DNA of 64,000 bases from Mytilus californianus. Its lineage: Eukaryota; Mollusca; Bivalvia; Mytilida; Mytilidae. Position 1 is the first letter of the stretch. Each line of letters starts with the position of its first letter. The position numbers and the translations under genes were made by a program. Below, piece by piece: positions 21,602-32,575 of this stretch. Location of the stretch: positions 51,277,278-51,341,277 of the forward strand of contig NW_026262701.1 in assembly GCF_021869535.1 (NCBI RefSeq), given 5' to 3'. The notes under the pieces are model-generated. The model was not told the DNA's origin, made no database searches, and saw nothing but the letters and a program-made list of their open reading frames with translations.

Positions 21602-23310
21602 ATGTTACAGGCATTTTCTTAATTTAGGCATTTTGTAAAAGACTGAATTTTCAGGCAATTTATAAAATGCCTAACCTTGACAGGCATTATACAAAATGAC
21701 TAAAAATACCTAGTCATTTTGTAAAATGACTGAAATATTTAAACAAAATTCAACAAATTGCCTGTTCAGTATCAGGCAATTTGTAGAAGAAGGATATCAT
21801 TGAGATGCATATGACAAAAGTGGACAAAAACACAATATCTTGCAAAGAAAATAACTTATGCTTCGGTAGAAATAATTTATTCTCCAAAAACCAACTAGGA
21901 AGGTTTGTATTTCATATGATATGGTCTTTTTTAGTGAAATTACGTAAAGTACGTATTCTCACTCTGTATTTCAAATACTAGCAGTTAATTTATGATTATT
22001 TTGTCAGTAAGGAGAAACATATGAAGCAGAGAAAAATGAAGTTTGTTTTTAATTGACTGATTGCTGTTTGTTTCTTTTCAGTCGCAAATATGCATTTTTA
22101 ATTTGGTTATAATTCATATGGGTTATGTCAACAGTGGATTGACCTGGATAAAGGATAGGAATTTCGACTGAAACTTGCAATAGAAATGAAGGTATTTTGA
22201 ATAAGGACAGAAAATTCCAGTTGCAGAACAGCCATAGAGTTCCTTGGTCTTTGCAATCTGATGAATAAATGAGACAGTACATGTAGTTGACTGTGGTATG
22301 AATTTTAAAAATCAACCAAGAAAAGACAAATAACGGTGCTTTGACAGGATAAGGGTCTCCTGCTATAGTTGCATCACCCGTCATGGACAGAATCGCTTCC
22401 TCCGTTAAAAGCTAAAAGCCAAAAGATACAAGAAATAAAAATGCTTCCCTGAGCGCAGACTGATACGACCACAGAGGTCGAACCCTTACCAGTTGGGCAA
22501 ATTTGGACACAATATTCAAGCTTAATACTGTTTTGATTTGGATTGTGATCAAATATTTGACATATAGTTTTCTGACACAAAAATAAATGTTGTCAAAGAT
22601 ATTAAAAATCTATTGCGCAATTAAAAGTTTCTTTTTAATTTCTGAAATCTAATTGTCCCCCCCCCCCCCCCCCCTTTTTCAAAAAATAAATCTGGCCCTC
22701 AAGATATGGTCAAATTTCCAAAGGAGTTGCAACCATTATAATCCATTTAAATACATCATAAAAGTCTTAAAATAGAAAATGACATACATAATCATGGCTA
22801 GATTTAAATTACCATTTATCAGCATTTTTGAAAGAGTAACTTCTAAAAATAAATTGACAGCCAATCACCTCAAAACAATACAACATGTTTGCGGTCGTAT
22901 AAAAACAATGTATTTGCAAAAAATCAAGATAAATAGTCTGTAACAGTTCTGCCATCCAAACATTTTAAGAAGTAATAATAAGTGTTGTGTCCTGTGCTAG
23001 TGTGAATTTGGAATAATTCAGAAAAATTTATTCTTTATTATTTTAACTCTTTTTTTAAATTCAGTATTTATCATAAATAAAACTGCTCCGATGTTCAGAT
23101 CTTTCACTTGGTTTTTTTTTAACATTTCATTCTATAAAATTATTTCAGGCATTTTGTAAAATGCCTTTCAATTTTTCCAGGCATTTTGTAAAATGCCTAA
23201 TAAAATTTAGTCATTATGTAAAATGACTGAATCTTGCAGGCATTTTAGAAAATGCCTAAAGATTTCAGGCATTTTACAAAATGCCTAAATTTAGAAAATG
23301 CCTGTAACAT
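21602..23310. mobile_element. Inverted-repeat element A with AGGCATTTT palindromes
   Basis: The ends are inverted: ATGTTACAGGCATTTTCT at the left and AGAAAATGCCTGTAACAT at the right. Just inside each end are several copies of AGGCATTTTGTAAAATGCCT or its variant with ACT-type arms (tagTCATTTTGTAAAATGAct). Each copy is itself an inverted repeat around a 2-bp centre, so the termini carry clusters of possible binding sites. An internal GTTCGACC-type segment (minus strand, about 22470-22490) is shared with other mussel repeats. No transposase frame is present, so this is a non-autonomous element of about 1.7 kb. A homologous copy in inverse orientation is at 28199-29734. Confidence 0.65.
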
Positions 23311-23315
23311 ATTTA

Positions 23316-23690
23316 ACCCTATCTCAAACATTCGATATTTTGGCAAACAGGAAGTAGCCATCTGACCGGTACCAAAATGGTTTATGCAATACATAATACA
23401 ATTCATCAGGATTTCGAGCTACAGACCAAATATCAAATTATTCTCCTGGGCATAAGCTGAGAAGTGTGTGTTAATACTGTATGAAACAATACTCTTATGA
23501 GTGTCGGCAAACAGAAAATAGTTGTCCCGTAGATCTGGTAATAGCTTACACAGGACAATTCATCATGATAAAACTAAAGACCAAGTCTTAAACCATTATA
23601 CTGCTGAGAAATCATTGACGGAATTTTTTTGGACGGACGAACAGACGGACGGACAAGGTAATTGCAGTATAGGGTGGGGCGAGTAGGGTA
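23316..23690. other. Unclassified repeat interrupted by element A
   Basis: Segments here (tttggcaaacaggaagtagc, accaaatatcaaattattct) also occur left of element A (about 21460-21550: ggcaaacatgaagtagcaac, accaaatatcaaattattct). Two copies of one repeat may therefore flank the element, or one may be partly duplicated. It ends with GGACGGAC-type simple repeats (23632-23656) and a gtggggcg segment. Confidence 0.35.
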
Positions 23691-23934
23691 TAAAAAGAAT
23701 TGCAAATCTATCAAACACCATCCTACAGAAGTATAGCAGTATACTTATATTTTAGAATTTTGTCTAACACGATTTGCATTAGACTTTCAAAGTTCTTAAA
23801 TTTAATGCAAAACTGCAAAACCTGCTGAAATAGAAAGTAAAATAACGAAAAAACCAAACTCCAAGGAAAATTCAAAACTGAAAGTCCCTTATCAAATGCG
23901 AAAATCAAAAGCTCAAACACATCAAGCGAATGAA

Positions 23935-25392
23935 AAACAACTGTCATATTCTTGACTTAGTACAGGCATTTCCTTATGTAAAAAATGGTGGATTAAACCT
24001 GGTTTTATAGCTAGCTAAACCTCTCACTTGTATGACAGTCGCATAAAATTCCATTATGTTGACAACAATGTGTGAACAAAACAAACAAACATACTGGTAA
24101 AAATGTCAAAAATAGGGGTACAGCAGTCAACATTGTTATAATCTTAATCACTATAAAAACAAACAAATATGTCAACAAAGAAAAACAAAATAGCATATAG
24201 ACAAAGCACATAAGCAAAAATGAAAGACAGGAATAAAAAAAATGACCATAGCACAATAACAAAATGGCGGGATCTATAAGTACCGAGCCACTCCAAAAGG
24301 ATATTACCAAAAATGGACTAAACAGTAAAAGGTTAATAATTTACAAGGACACATTTAAGAACACTATAACACGTAATTAAGCTGTCAGTACCTAGGATCT
24401 ATACTTCAAGACCATCATGTATTATTTGTGAAGTTGATACGGAATATTTATCAACAATATCTTGGTATCTTCCGATGAACTTTTTTTTTTTGGAAAAAGG
24501 ACGAGACGTTCTTTGACATAACCCTGGTTCATTAACTTTCTGCTCAGCCAATGGTGATGTTTTATAAAGTCTGAGTAGCAGCTGCAAGCTCTTGAATAAC
24601 GAATGAGTTGGGAAATGTATATCCCATATGCAGGTGAAGTTGGTATATTGCTACTAAGGTGAGGGAAATTGTATTTCAAAATTAAAATCGTCTCGTTTGT
24701 CATAGATTCTGGTACTGAGATGACAGCTTATGTCAAATTCGAGGTCTAAGTCTGAAAACGAGGCGGAGGAAGCCGTGTCTGATGTTTCTTTAATTTCTAG
24801 TTCTATATATTAATAGGTGTCTTCCCGATTGTCCCACTTTTTGTAATTACAGGTAAAAAAGTAATGAAATTTTGTGGGACAATCGGGAAGATGTTTGTGA
24901 CAATTGGGAAGTCTAAATGTGGGACAATCGGGAATTGTTTTGACAAAGATTAATTTGTTATGAAATAGTACAACAGGTAAATACAGGTAATTTTTTAATC
25001 AATGTAACTTATAAAATATAAAATAAACATGAACAAATTATAATATTGACATATTTTATTTTGCACATGTAATGTGTAATAGAAGTATCATAAAAAAATA
25101 GAATATAATATCAGGTCATAAAATAGCACATAGCAAGCATAAATGTATAATAAAGAGTTATTAATGGAACCCAATCAGAAAAGTTGGGATTGTTAATGGA
25201 AAGAACATCATCAATATATCTGAATGTGAAATAAATTAGCATTCTTTTCCTATTAAATGCAACGCCCAACACTTTTTTATCCGTAACTGTTGTGTCTGTG
25301 GGAAGTCTGCATTCTAAATTACCAGAATCCACTAAAGACATATTTACTGGAGCAGTGTTTCTTTCAAACCAAACCAAACCAAAACAAAACAA
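23935..25392 (-). pseudogene. Reverse transcriptase relic with YIDD box
   Basis: Minus strand. At 25150-25392 the frame holds FRYIDDVLSINNPNFSDWVP; YIDD is the catalytic motif that binds metal in reverse transcriptase palm domains. After an interruption the protein resumes at about 24807 with ELEIKETSDTASSAS and continues to RIYDKRDDFNFEI. A frameshift near 24650 leads to HLSSNIPTSPAYGIYISQLI, and a second, in a T/A run near 24485, leads to FIGRYQDIVDKYSV. The upstream fingers region and any endonuclease are absent. 23935-24400 is the non-coding 3' part. The order YIDD, YDKRDD, SPAYGxYISQLIRYSRA is that of a very common mussel retroelement, probably Penelope-like. The copy is inactive. Confidence 0.6.
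24815..25158. mobile_element. 344-bp insertion in the reverse transcriptase relic, 7-bp target duplication
   Basis: The reverse transcriptase reading is cut between WVPLI and ELEIKE. Both borders carry TATTAAT (24808-24814 and 25159-25165), so removing 344 bp plus one copy restores a continuous alignment. The insert starts AGGTGTCTTCCCGATTGTCC. It carries CTTCCCGATTGTCCCAC once inverted (24821-24837) and GTGGGACAATCGGGAAG direct at 24874, with variants at 24897 and 24919. The remainder is AT-rich, and no terminal inverted repeat or coding frame is seen. Class unknown; 7-bp duplications are compatible with several retroposon and transposon types. Confidence 0.6.
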
Positions 25393-25399
25393 ACAAAAG

Positions 25400-26150
25400 C
25401 GGGCTTGTTGCTCCTTAATATGTATTTATAATTATACAGTGGGGTTTTAATCTTGTCATAAAAGTACATTGCAACTAGCTGAGTCGCTCAGAAATTTATA
25501 TTAAAGTGAAAACGGGTTAATCCGGCAACACGTTTTCTGAAAATTTTATTCATCTAAACCCTCAGACATTTTTTTCTTTACTTTGAAATAACGATTTTTA
25601 ATGTTAACCAGATATACACAACTCAATGAAACTCGAACACGGATTTAAATAGATTAATGTCATAAATATAGATTTATGTAGTCAAATTTCGTAAGCGTGT
25701 CTATAAAAAAGAATTTCATTCAAACGGATAACACTGTTATATATACTAGAATACATTAATTCCCGCACGTCCCTTCATGAACAGACATGTGTAAACCCCT
25801 ACCACCCCCATAAATCCCTTTTTCAGGAATAGAAACAACGAGAAGCAGTGGTGCTAGAGATAGGGAACGGGGAAGATGAAGGAAGTCGTAGAATGGAGAT
25901 TTTAGTACATGTAGTAACAGATGCTTAAAAATCATTAAAAGAGACCAAAATCTATCTATACTTTCACCATGATATTTTTGGATGCGTTATTGCTCATGTA
26001 TAGGTGGATATCCACATCTAAATAGAGGATTTATGATGGAAAATTTTTGAAATAAAAAGTATTGTTTTAATTTCTAGATAATTTTTTCCACTGTTAGTAA
26101 TAATATGTGTCTTTCGCATTGGTTGATATAAGGCAAGAGCAATTTCACCA
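25400..26150. other. Non-coding DNA, nothing identified
   Basis: No reading frame, splice-bounded exon or recognised repeat seen on either strand. Confidence 0.35.
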
Positions 26151-26154
26151 TATC

Positions 26155-26325
26155 ATAGGCGGATCCAAGGGGGGGGGGGCTTTGGGGGGCCCTGGCCCCC
26201 CCTTTCGTGGGAAAAATTTGGTTGATTATATAGGGAATCACTGAAGCATGACTGGGCCCCCCCTTTTAGGTCAGTCAACGCCCCCCACCCCCCTTATGAA
26301 AAGTTCTGGATCTGCCACTGCATAT
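26155..26325. repeat. Short repeat with G/C homopolymers and inverted GGATC ends
   Basis: It starts ggcggatccaaggggg and ends gttctggatctgccactg, so GGCGGATCCA pairs with TGGATCTGCC as imperfect terminal inverted repeats of a 160-170 bp element. Runs of G and C alternate inside (ggggggccctggcccccc). A related but different copy may be at 52627-52795, from ggtgcggattcaag to gcatggatctgcgtc. Confidence 0.5.
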
Positions 26326-26329
26326 ATAT

Positions 26330-28080
26330 GATTTTAAGTTTATCCTAAAACCAACAATAAGCTACGTAGCTAGGGAAAAATTAAGTGCAATCAAAATTTG
26401 ATGCCGAGGGAATTATGTGTCATTCAAGTTATCCAGCGGATTCGTTGAGATAACAAGGACCAAAGCTCATTCGATAACGCTTTTTAAAGAAAGTCCCTGA
26501 TCATTTTATTATAAAAAAGACTAATGATATATCTATTAAAATATAACACAAAAATAATAAAAGGCTACGCTGGGCGCAACATGTCGACTTAGGAAAAGTC
26601 TAAGAAGTATATATTTAAAAGAAAAAAGTGTGGAGACAATACTAATAGAATGCTTCAGAGTGACAATCATTTGATTTAATGATTAATGGAGTTAAACGCC
26701 ATAACAGCGCAAAAAGTTCATATTGAGGCGATGAATATGATATTATTGGTGATATAAATGTATATGAAATGAAAATTCTTTGTTTCAAATTTCATTTCAA
26801 ATTTCAAATTGTATTTCCGCTACCGTATCCCGATATTCACATTTGTAGTAAAACAAAACGGTCGACTTCTGCGCCTATTCCGGAAAAGGTCGGTTTTCCG
26901 TAATGCACAATGGGATATCCAGTGAACGAAAACAAAAGAAAATTCCCTCTTCTTATGAGTCGAGACAGTCATTAATAAAACAATGCCGGTGACGATACTG
27001 ATCAAAAGTTATTTCAAAATAATAATTGTTCATTTTAAATAAATTAATTGTTAAACCGTGTTATTAGAAGTATACATGCAAATACAATATGTTTTATGTT
27101 CAGTATTTATCAAGATAATTGCATTAGAAGCTTGTGAAACTGAAATTTAAAAACTGCCAATCTTTGCTGCATATTGATAACAAACATACAAAATCTAAAG
27201 ATCTTTCGGGTCACCAATTTTCGGAGTGTTCCACAAAGTCCTTTGCATGTTACAAAGTCCCAAAGTATACTTATTTTTTCACACCTAAGTTATCGAGCAC
27301 ACCGGTCTGCTCTTGTCACATGTACATTCAATAGAGAAATATTGTCTTTTTGTGAATATAAAGATTTAAAAGTATGGCTGTGTAGGCTAAGAAATTAAAA
27401 GATAACTATTTTTATAAAGTAGGTATCTTTCTACTATATTTTATACAATTTTAAGAAAAGGTCGTCTCAATTTTTGTACTTGTATTTGCGGTCTTCCCGA
27501 TCTATTCACATTCAATGTTTACATCGAGATAAGGTCCGTTTGAATTTCTTTAGTAAATCAATCAAATCAAAAGTGCCAATCTTTGCTGCATATCAATCGA
27601 TTTCTTTTGGATTTTTTCCCTGACTTTCTCTGATCTAGCTGTATATATATTCGGATAATTAGCACGTTCCAGAAAGGTATACAGCCAGGAGAAAAATAAA
27701 TTTAAGTTGGTACTCCAGGAATTTTTTTTTACATTTATACATTTTAAACAAATTTTATATCAAGCTTTTATAGCCTGCTGTACTCGTCGTTTGCTACTTA
27801 AGGAGGGAAATGATAACATTGAATGGAAATTTTGTTTTTATTTCAACTTATTTCTATTTTTACTTTTTACCAGAAGGTTTTCCCTTGAATCCATAATTGA
27901 TAGCGTCCTTGCTAAATTGGGACAAACATTGAGAAGATCTAGTTTTCTATATTTACAGGGGAGGTAATATTTTGTCACTAGATTTCCCACTGCATAACGA
28001 TATGAATATGGAATATGGAATAAAAGAGGGCAGTTATATTTCATAGACAGTTTTCATTTCTAAATTTACTAAATATACAC
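26330..28080. other. Non-coding DNA with two weak exon-like segments
   Basis: The words GCCAATCTTTGCTGCATAT occur twice (about 27157 and 27574), a short dispersed repeat. Two stretches look slightly exon-like: the minus-strand frame at 26820-27005, and a plus-strand segment at 27874-27963 after a strong pyrimidine tract. Neither has a recognisable product, so I do not call a gene. Confidence 0.3.
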
Positions 28081-28084
28081 GAAC

Positions 28085-28165
28085 GATAGAATAAACAGTA
28101 AAGAAAAGTACGAAAGCCGAGAAGAATCATTCAAATTTCAAAATTCAAAATTCCAAACAAAATTC
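28085..28165 (+). repeat. Dispersed repeat, copy of 53075-53150
   Basis: The segment around gaaagccgagaagaatcatt followed by caaaattcaaaatt repeats matches, in reverse complement, aatgatccttctcggctttt at 53108-53127 with the adjoining aattttgaattttgaattc. Identity is roughly 80% over 60 bp by eye. Confidence 0.45.
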
Positions 28166-28198
28166 AAAATTCACAAAAATTCAATAATTCAAAAACTT

Positions 28199-29734
28199 AA
28201 AAATTTTACACAATGCCTGAAATTATTTTATAGAATGAAATGTTAAAAAAAACAATTGAAAGTTTTGTGCAACAGAGCAGTTTTATTTATGCAATTACTG
28301 AATGTTAAAGCTTGCAATTTAAGAGTTTTAATAATCAAAAATAAGTTTTACTGAATTATTCCAAATTCACACAAGCACAGAACTCGACAATTATTTGTTA
28401 TTTCTTAAAATGTTTGGGTGCAAAATTGTTACACAATATTTGTCCTGATTTTTTGCAAATACATTGTTTGGCGAAAAATCTGCTTTTGGAGAAATCTAGA
28501 TCATGACACATTTTAATTAGCTCTTTCATTACATTTTTTGATAAAACACTTAACTTTCGACAACATTGGGTTTCGCAATAGGCACAAACGTCACACATGA
28601 ATATCTTCTTTTTCATATGTTCCCAAAAGATTCAAAGTACATTGTCATGATTAGTTTGACTTGTACACATTTTGTACCTTTTGGCTGATAGCTTTAAACG
28701 GACTGAAGCAGATCTGCCAATGACGGAGTGATACGTCTATAACAGGAGACACGTACCTTGTCAATGCAAAATTATTTGTCTCTTCTTGGTCGATTATGGA
28801 GATTTTATCCACATTTAACTAATGTCTCATTAATTCATCAGTTTGCAAAACCCAGGATTTCCTTGAGGCAGTGAAGATGAAGATACTCATATCTTTGCAT
28901 CACAACCAAACACGGCCTTGTACAGCGAAACCCATGCTATAGAGGGGAATTTGTTTGGATGTGGATGTATAAATTCTCATTCTTTCTGAATGGGGACATT
29001 AACTATATTGCCACATGTTAGTAAAGTGCAACACTCTCTGTACGTTAATTAAGAACTCTTTGACTGTTCTGCATGTGGAATTTTCTGTCCCTATCAAAAA
29101 TACCTTCATTTGAAGCGGCAGTAGAAATTCCAGTTCTTTATCCAGGTTAATTCACTGTAGAAATAGCCCATATGAATTATTACCAAATTGTTCTCGTCTT
29201 AAGAATGCATGACATATTTTCTACTGAAAGCAAACAAACAACAATCAGTCAATTAAAAACAAACTTCTTTTTCTCTGCTTCATTTCTAAAAATTCGTTTG
29301 TAAATTTTGTTCTATAGAAAGAACAATTTGTTTATCTGCCATTTTAACATTAAATTTACTATCTGAAATACAGAGTGAGTACATACTTAACGTAGTTTCA
29401 CTAAAAATAACATATCACATGACATACAAACTTTCCCAGCTGTTTCTTTAAGAATAAATTAATTCTATCAAACCATTACATATTTTCTTTGCAAGATGTT
29501 GTGTTTTTGTCCACTTTTTGTAATATGTATCTCAATGATATCCTTTTTCTACAAATTGCCTGAAACTGAACAGGCAATTTGTTGAATTTTGTTTTAAAAT
29601 TTCAGTCATTTTACAAAATGACTAGGTATTTTTAGTCATTTTATATAATGCCTGTCAAGGTTAGGCATTTTATAAATTGTTTGAAAATTCAGTCATTTTA
29701 CAAAATGCCTAAATTTAGAAAATGCCTGTAACAT
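28199..29734. mobile_element. Inverted-repeat element B, inverse copy of element A
   Basis: Read in reverse complement, it matches element A in order: the AATGCCTGAAATTATTTTAT segment, the ttcacacaagcacag segment, a ctcctgttatag/gtatcactccgtcat segment, and finally the palindrome cluster ending AGAAAATGCCTGTAACAT at 29734. Its other terminus is worn: only one damaged ACACAATGCCTGAA remains at 28207 and the TTACAGG end is missing. A repeat M2 copy has inserted at 28850-29255. A cysteine-bearing 72-residue minus-strand frame at 28398-28616 has no counterpart kept open in element A and is probably chance. Confidence 0.6.
28850..29255 (+). repeat. SINE-like element M2, heavily diverged copy inside element B
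   Basis: Recognisable blocks are tgcaacactctctgtacgtt, aactctttga-tgttctgcat and the terminal tttctactgaaagcaaacaaacaacaatc, in the correct order. It interrupts the alignment of element B with element A, so it inserted afterwards. Confidence 0.45.
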
Positions 29735-29739
29735 ATATA

Positions 29740-30060
29740 TATAATGTGCGCTTCACTGAATTAAATAGAACGGTCACAATGGAAAAATTGAAAACATCGC
29801 TTTTTCGTGAAGTTTTAAATGCCAACCGACCCTCGTTGTCAATTTCTGAATGTAATACAGACTTTACTGTACCTATGGTATCGTTATTTCATGTTCATTA
29901 ATATAGATTTAAATAACCTAAGTCGACGAACGCTGAGTTATTTATCTATGTAGCGAATCAGAAGTAAAGTTAAGATAAATCCAGTTATTTTCATTTGAAC
30001 TGAGAAGCTCTTGTTTAAAGTTTGTCTCATAATAATATAGGTGCGTCTCTTTTTATTTTT
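29740..30060. other. Non-coding DNA between element B and repeat M2
   Basis: No gene, splice-bounded exon or known repeat seen. Confidence 0.4.
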
Positions 30061-30064
30061 ATTT

Positions 30065-30450
30065 TTGACTGGTGTATAGAAATATGGTCATCCCTTGGTC
30101 TTCCTCCGATGGGCAGTAAAACGCTTGACAAATAAAGTCCTTTTGGCTGTTTGCAGTCACGCCCGGTCATATTTGGGACGTTTTATCCGATGTTTCGTGT
30201 AGAGAGAATGCCACGCTCTCTGCACGTTAAGAACCCTTGCAACAACTATTGAGTGGTCGTGTTGCCAGACCAAATTTCTGTTCCACCAAATATATTTTTA
30301 TTTCCAGTGGCATTCCAAATTTATTGTCCTTCATCCCGATCAACTGCCCATTACAGGACCTACCTTTTGTATTAATTGTTATTTTTCTCTCGTTATGAAT
30401 GTGTATGAAATGTTTGCCACTGGAGGTTAAGCAAACAACAACTTATCTCT
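30065..30450 (+). repeat. SINE-like element M2, copy with internal deletion
   Basis: Starts gactggtgtatagaaatatg, has gagagaatgccacgctctct and aagaacccttgcaacaac, and ends gccactggaggttaagcaaacaacaac. The GGCGTCC region is missing. The CAAT tail is reduced. Confidence 0.6.
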
Positions 30451-30754
30451 TATTATAACCCGGTATTCCAAAGGAAGATTCTAGTTATTAAAATAAGTAT
30501 GTATAAACAACAGATAGATTTTGTGTATCCAAAATCCGAGTCAAGTTTTTGATGATTTTAATTTATGTTGTTTAGGAGTCACGGTCTGTGATTAAACGAA
30601 AGATGACACTTTTGTCATTTACTTATGTAATTCAATTTATACATTCATAAAGTTATGTGTCTTGAAAAGATATGCATATCATGTATATATATATTATAAT
30701 AAAAGTCTGAAAATTAAAACCCAGTGTTAGAATTAGATTTTTATGCTGACAAAT

Positions 30755-30845
30755 GTTTGTCCCTCAACGGGATTTGAACTCATACCTTTGATACACTAAA
30801 CATCCTAAAGCACCAATCGCTTAGCCTCATTCTCTCTCTCCAAGA
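30755..30845 (-). repeat. tRNA-derived sequence, probable SINE head
   Basis: On the minus strand, GGCTAAGCGATTGG (A-box-like) is followed at tRNA spacing by GAGTTCAAATCCCG, a close match to the B-box consensus GGTTCGANTCC. Together they form an internal RNA polymerase III promoter. The acceptor stem does not close with the 5' end as far as I can see, so a working tRNA gene is unlikely. A tRNA-derived SINE whose body runs to lower coordinates is more likely. Confidence 0.5.
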
Positions 30846-30984
30846 ATCGATGAATATTATATACAAGTAATAGCTTTTCTTAAAAGCTAGCCGTTTCATA
30901 GCTGATGAAACTGAGAAATGTTTTCGCTATGTGGATTAGTTCATTCAAAATAGCCATGCATATAGATAGTAGTGGATAACAAAA

Positions 30985-31995
30985 ATGATAAAAAGTGAAT
31001 ACAATTTTTCATATTCTTTTTTGGGGGAATGTATTAACACTGAAATGGGAAGGGTAATGTCTAAATCATCTGCGTTTGTACCTTTTTATCTTTTTTTTTT
31101 TCAAACAGATAACAAGGACATCATTCGTAAATATAGCTCAACATGCAGACTTCTTATACGTTCAGGTATTTCACATCCGATTTGTTATGGAAATATTCTT
31201 TATAAAGCACAAAAATGTCAGTATTCACCTCTGAAGCTAACAAAACCTTTAAATAGACTTATTAAGAAGGGATATAGTTACGATACTGTTGTCAGGTCAT
31301 TAAAGATTGCATATTTTGGCGTTAATATTGATTCACTTATAGGGTATTTGCATCGGCACTAAACACATTTATTTAAAAACCAGCTGTTGGCATGACACGG
31401 GTTATGTTCTTCTCATATATGTTATGATGGTATGATACTAAACCCCTAACGGGAAGGATTGTGCCTGATATTCATATGATGAAGACATAATCTTTCAATC
31501 AGTTTAATTGAAGTCTGGAGCTGGCATGTCAGTTAACTGCTAGTAGTCTTGTTATTTATGTATTATTGTAATTTTGTTTATTTTCTTTGGTTACATCTTC
31601 TGACATCAGACTCGGACTTCTCTTGAACTGAATTTTAATGTGCGTATTGTTATGCGTTTACTTTTCTACATTGGCTAGAGGTATAGGGGGAGGGTTGAGA
31701 TCTCATAAACATTTTAACCCCGCCGCATTTTTGCGCCTGTCCCAAGTCAGGAGCCTCTAGCCTTTGTCAGTCTTGTATTATTTTTAATTTTAGTTTCTTG
31801 TGTACAATTTGGAGTTTAGTATGGCGTTCATTATCACTGAACTAGTATATATATTTGTTTAGGGGCCAGCTGAAGGACGCCTCCGGGTGCGGGAATTTCT
31901 CGCTGCATTGAAGACCTGTTGATGACCTTCTGCTGTTGTCTGTTCTATGGTCGGGTTGTTGTCTCTTTGACACATTCCCCATTTCCATTCTCAAT
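30985..31995 (+). mobile_element. Retroelement-type 3' end with C-terminal coding exon
   Basis: An acceptor-like run (cttttttttttttcaaacag, ending 31108) precedes an 84-residue open segment to the stop at 31360-31362. It contains KYSSTCRLLIRSGISHP, YGNILYKAQKCQ and a RLIKKGYSYDTVVRSLKIAY segment. It is followed by 630 bp of a sequence I know as highly repeated in mussels (ctggagctggcatgtcagtt, gcctgtcccaagtcaggagc, gttgtctctttgacacattc). The protein end is charged and helical, with no catalytic motif. The frame is intact, so this copy may be young or the exon may be used by a host gene. The class of the parent element is not certain. Confidence 0.45.
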
Positions 31996-31999
31996 TTTA

Positions 32000-32575
32000 T
32001 GTTATTCGTTTACATTTTCTTGGTTGTTTGTTTATTTCTTTGTGTAAGAAAGGTATGGCCGCATCCACCTGAATGTTTTTCATTCATAATAGGCATCGAA
32101 AAGTGTAGAAAGTGAAACGTAGTAAAATTTAAACATATAAGAACACAAATAATATATTCCCAACGGTATCTCACATCTTTTCAAAATGATTCTTAAAATA
32201 TGTATGTCTATTTTTCATTGTCGTTGAAGATCAGGTCCATTCATTGTAGTTGGACTGCGATGTGGAATACCCACGACTCTTTTTTTCATATTTGAATAAT
32301 GAGTATCCTTACTATTGAATGATTCTCTTTTGAGATTATTTGGTTTTATTGGACTCCTCTAATATATACTGTTTTAAGTAATAATACTCAAAAGGGTAAT
32401 TTGATATACAAGACCAATTGTAAGCGCTTGAAATTCAAAACATAAGAGTTTCACCATTCTTTTTCAAATTATAATAATGTCATTGGTTATAAAGAAGGTG
32501 ATCAGTTCTGCAACGCTATTTTTAGATTTCACTATGAGAACATTAACATAATAGAATCAACAAATCCGATACTGT
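32000..32575. other. Unique DNA flanking the tandem array
   Basis: No gene or repeat identified. The last bases before the array are cgatactGT, which matter for interpreting its integration. Confidence 0.4.

Noticed and set aside
26820..27005. Minus-strand 61-residue frame with hydrophobic start (VTGIVLLMTVST)
   Set aside because: It looks a little like a signal or membrane segment but lacks splice signals, a matched domain and any partner exon.
27874..27963. Possible 90-bp plus-strand exon after a strong pyrimidine tract, phase 2 at both ends, peptide with SLESIIDSVLAKLGQ
   Set aside because: The donor (GTAATA) is weak, there is no family match and no neighbouring exon in compatible phase. 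The Ig gene uses phase 1, so it does not fit that gene.
28398..28616. Cysteine-bearing minus-strand frame (CDVCAYCETQCC)
   Set aside because: It lies inside element B, and the homologous stretch of element A is not open in that frame, so selection for a protein is not supported.
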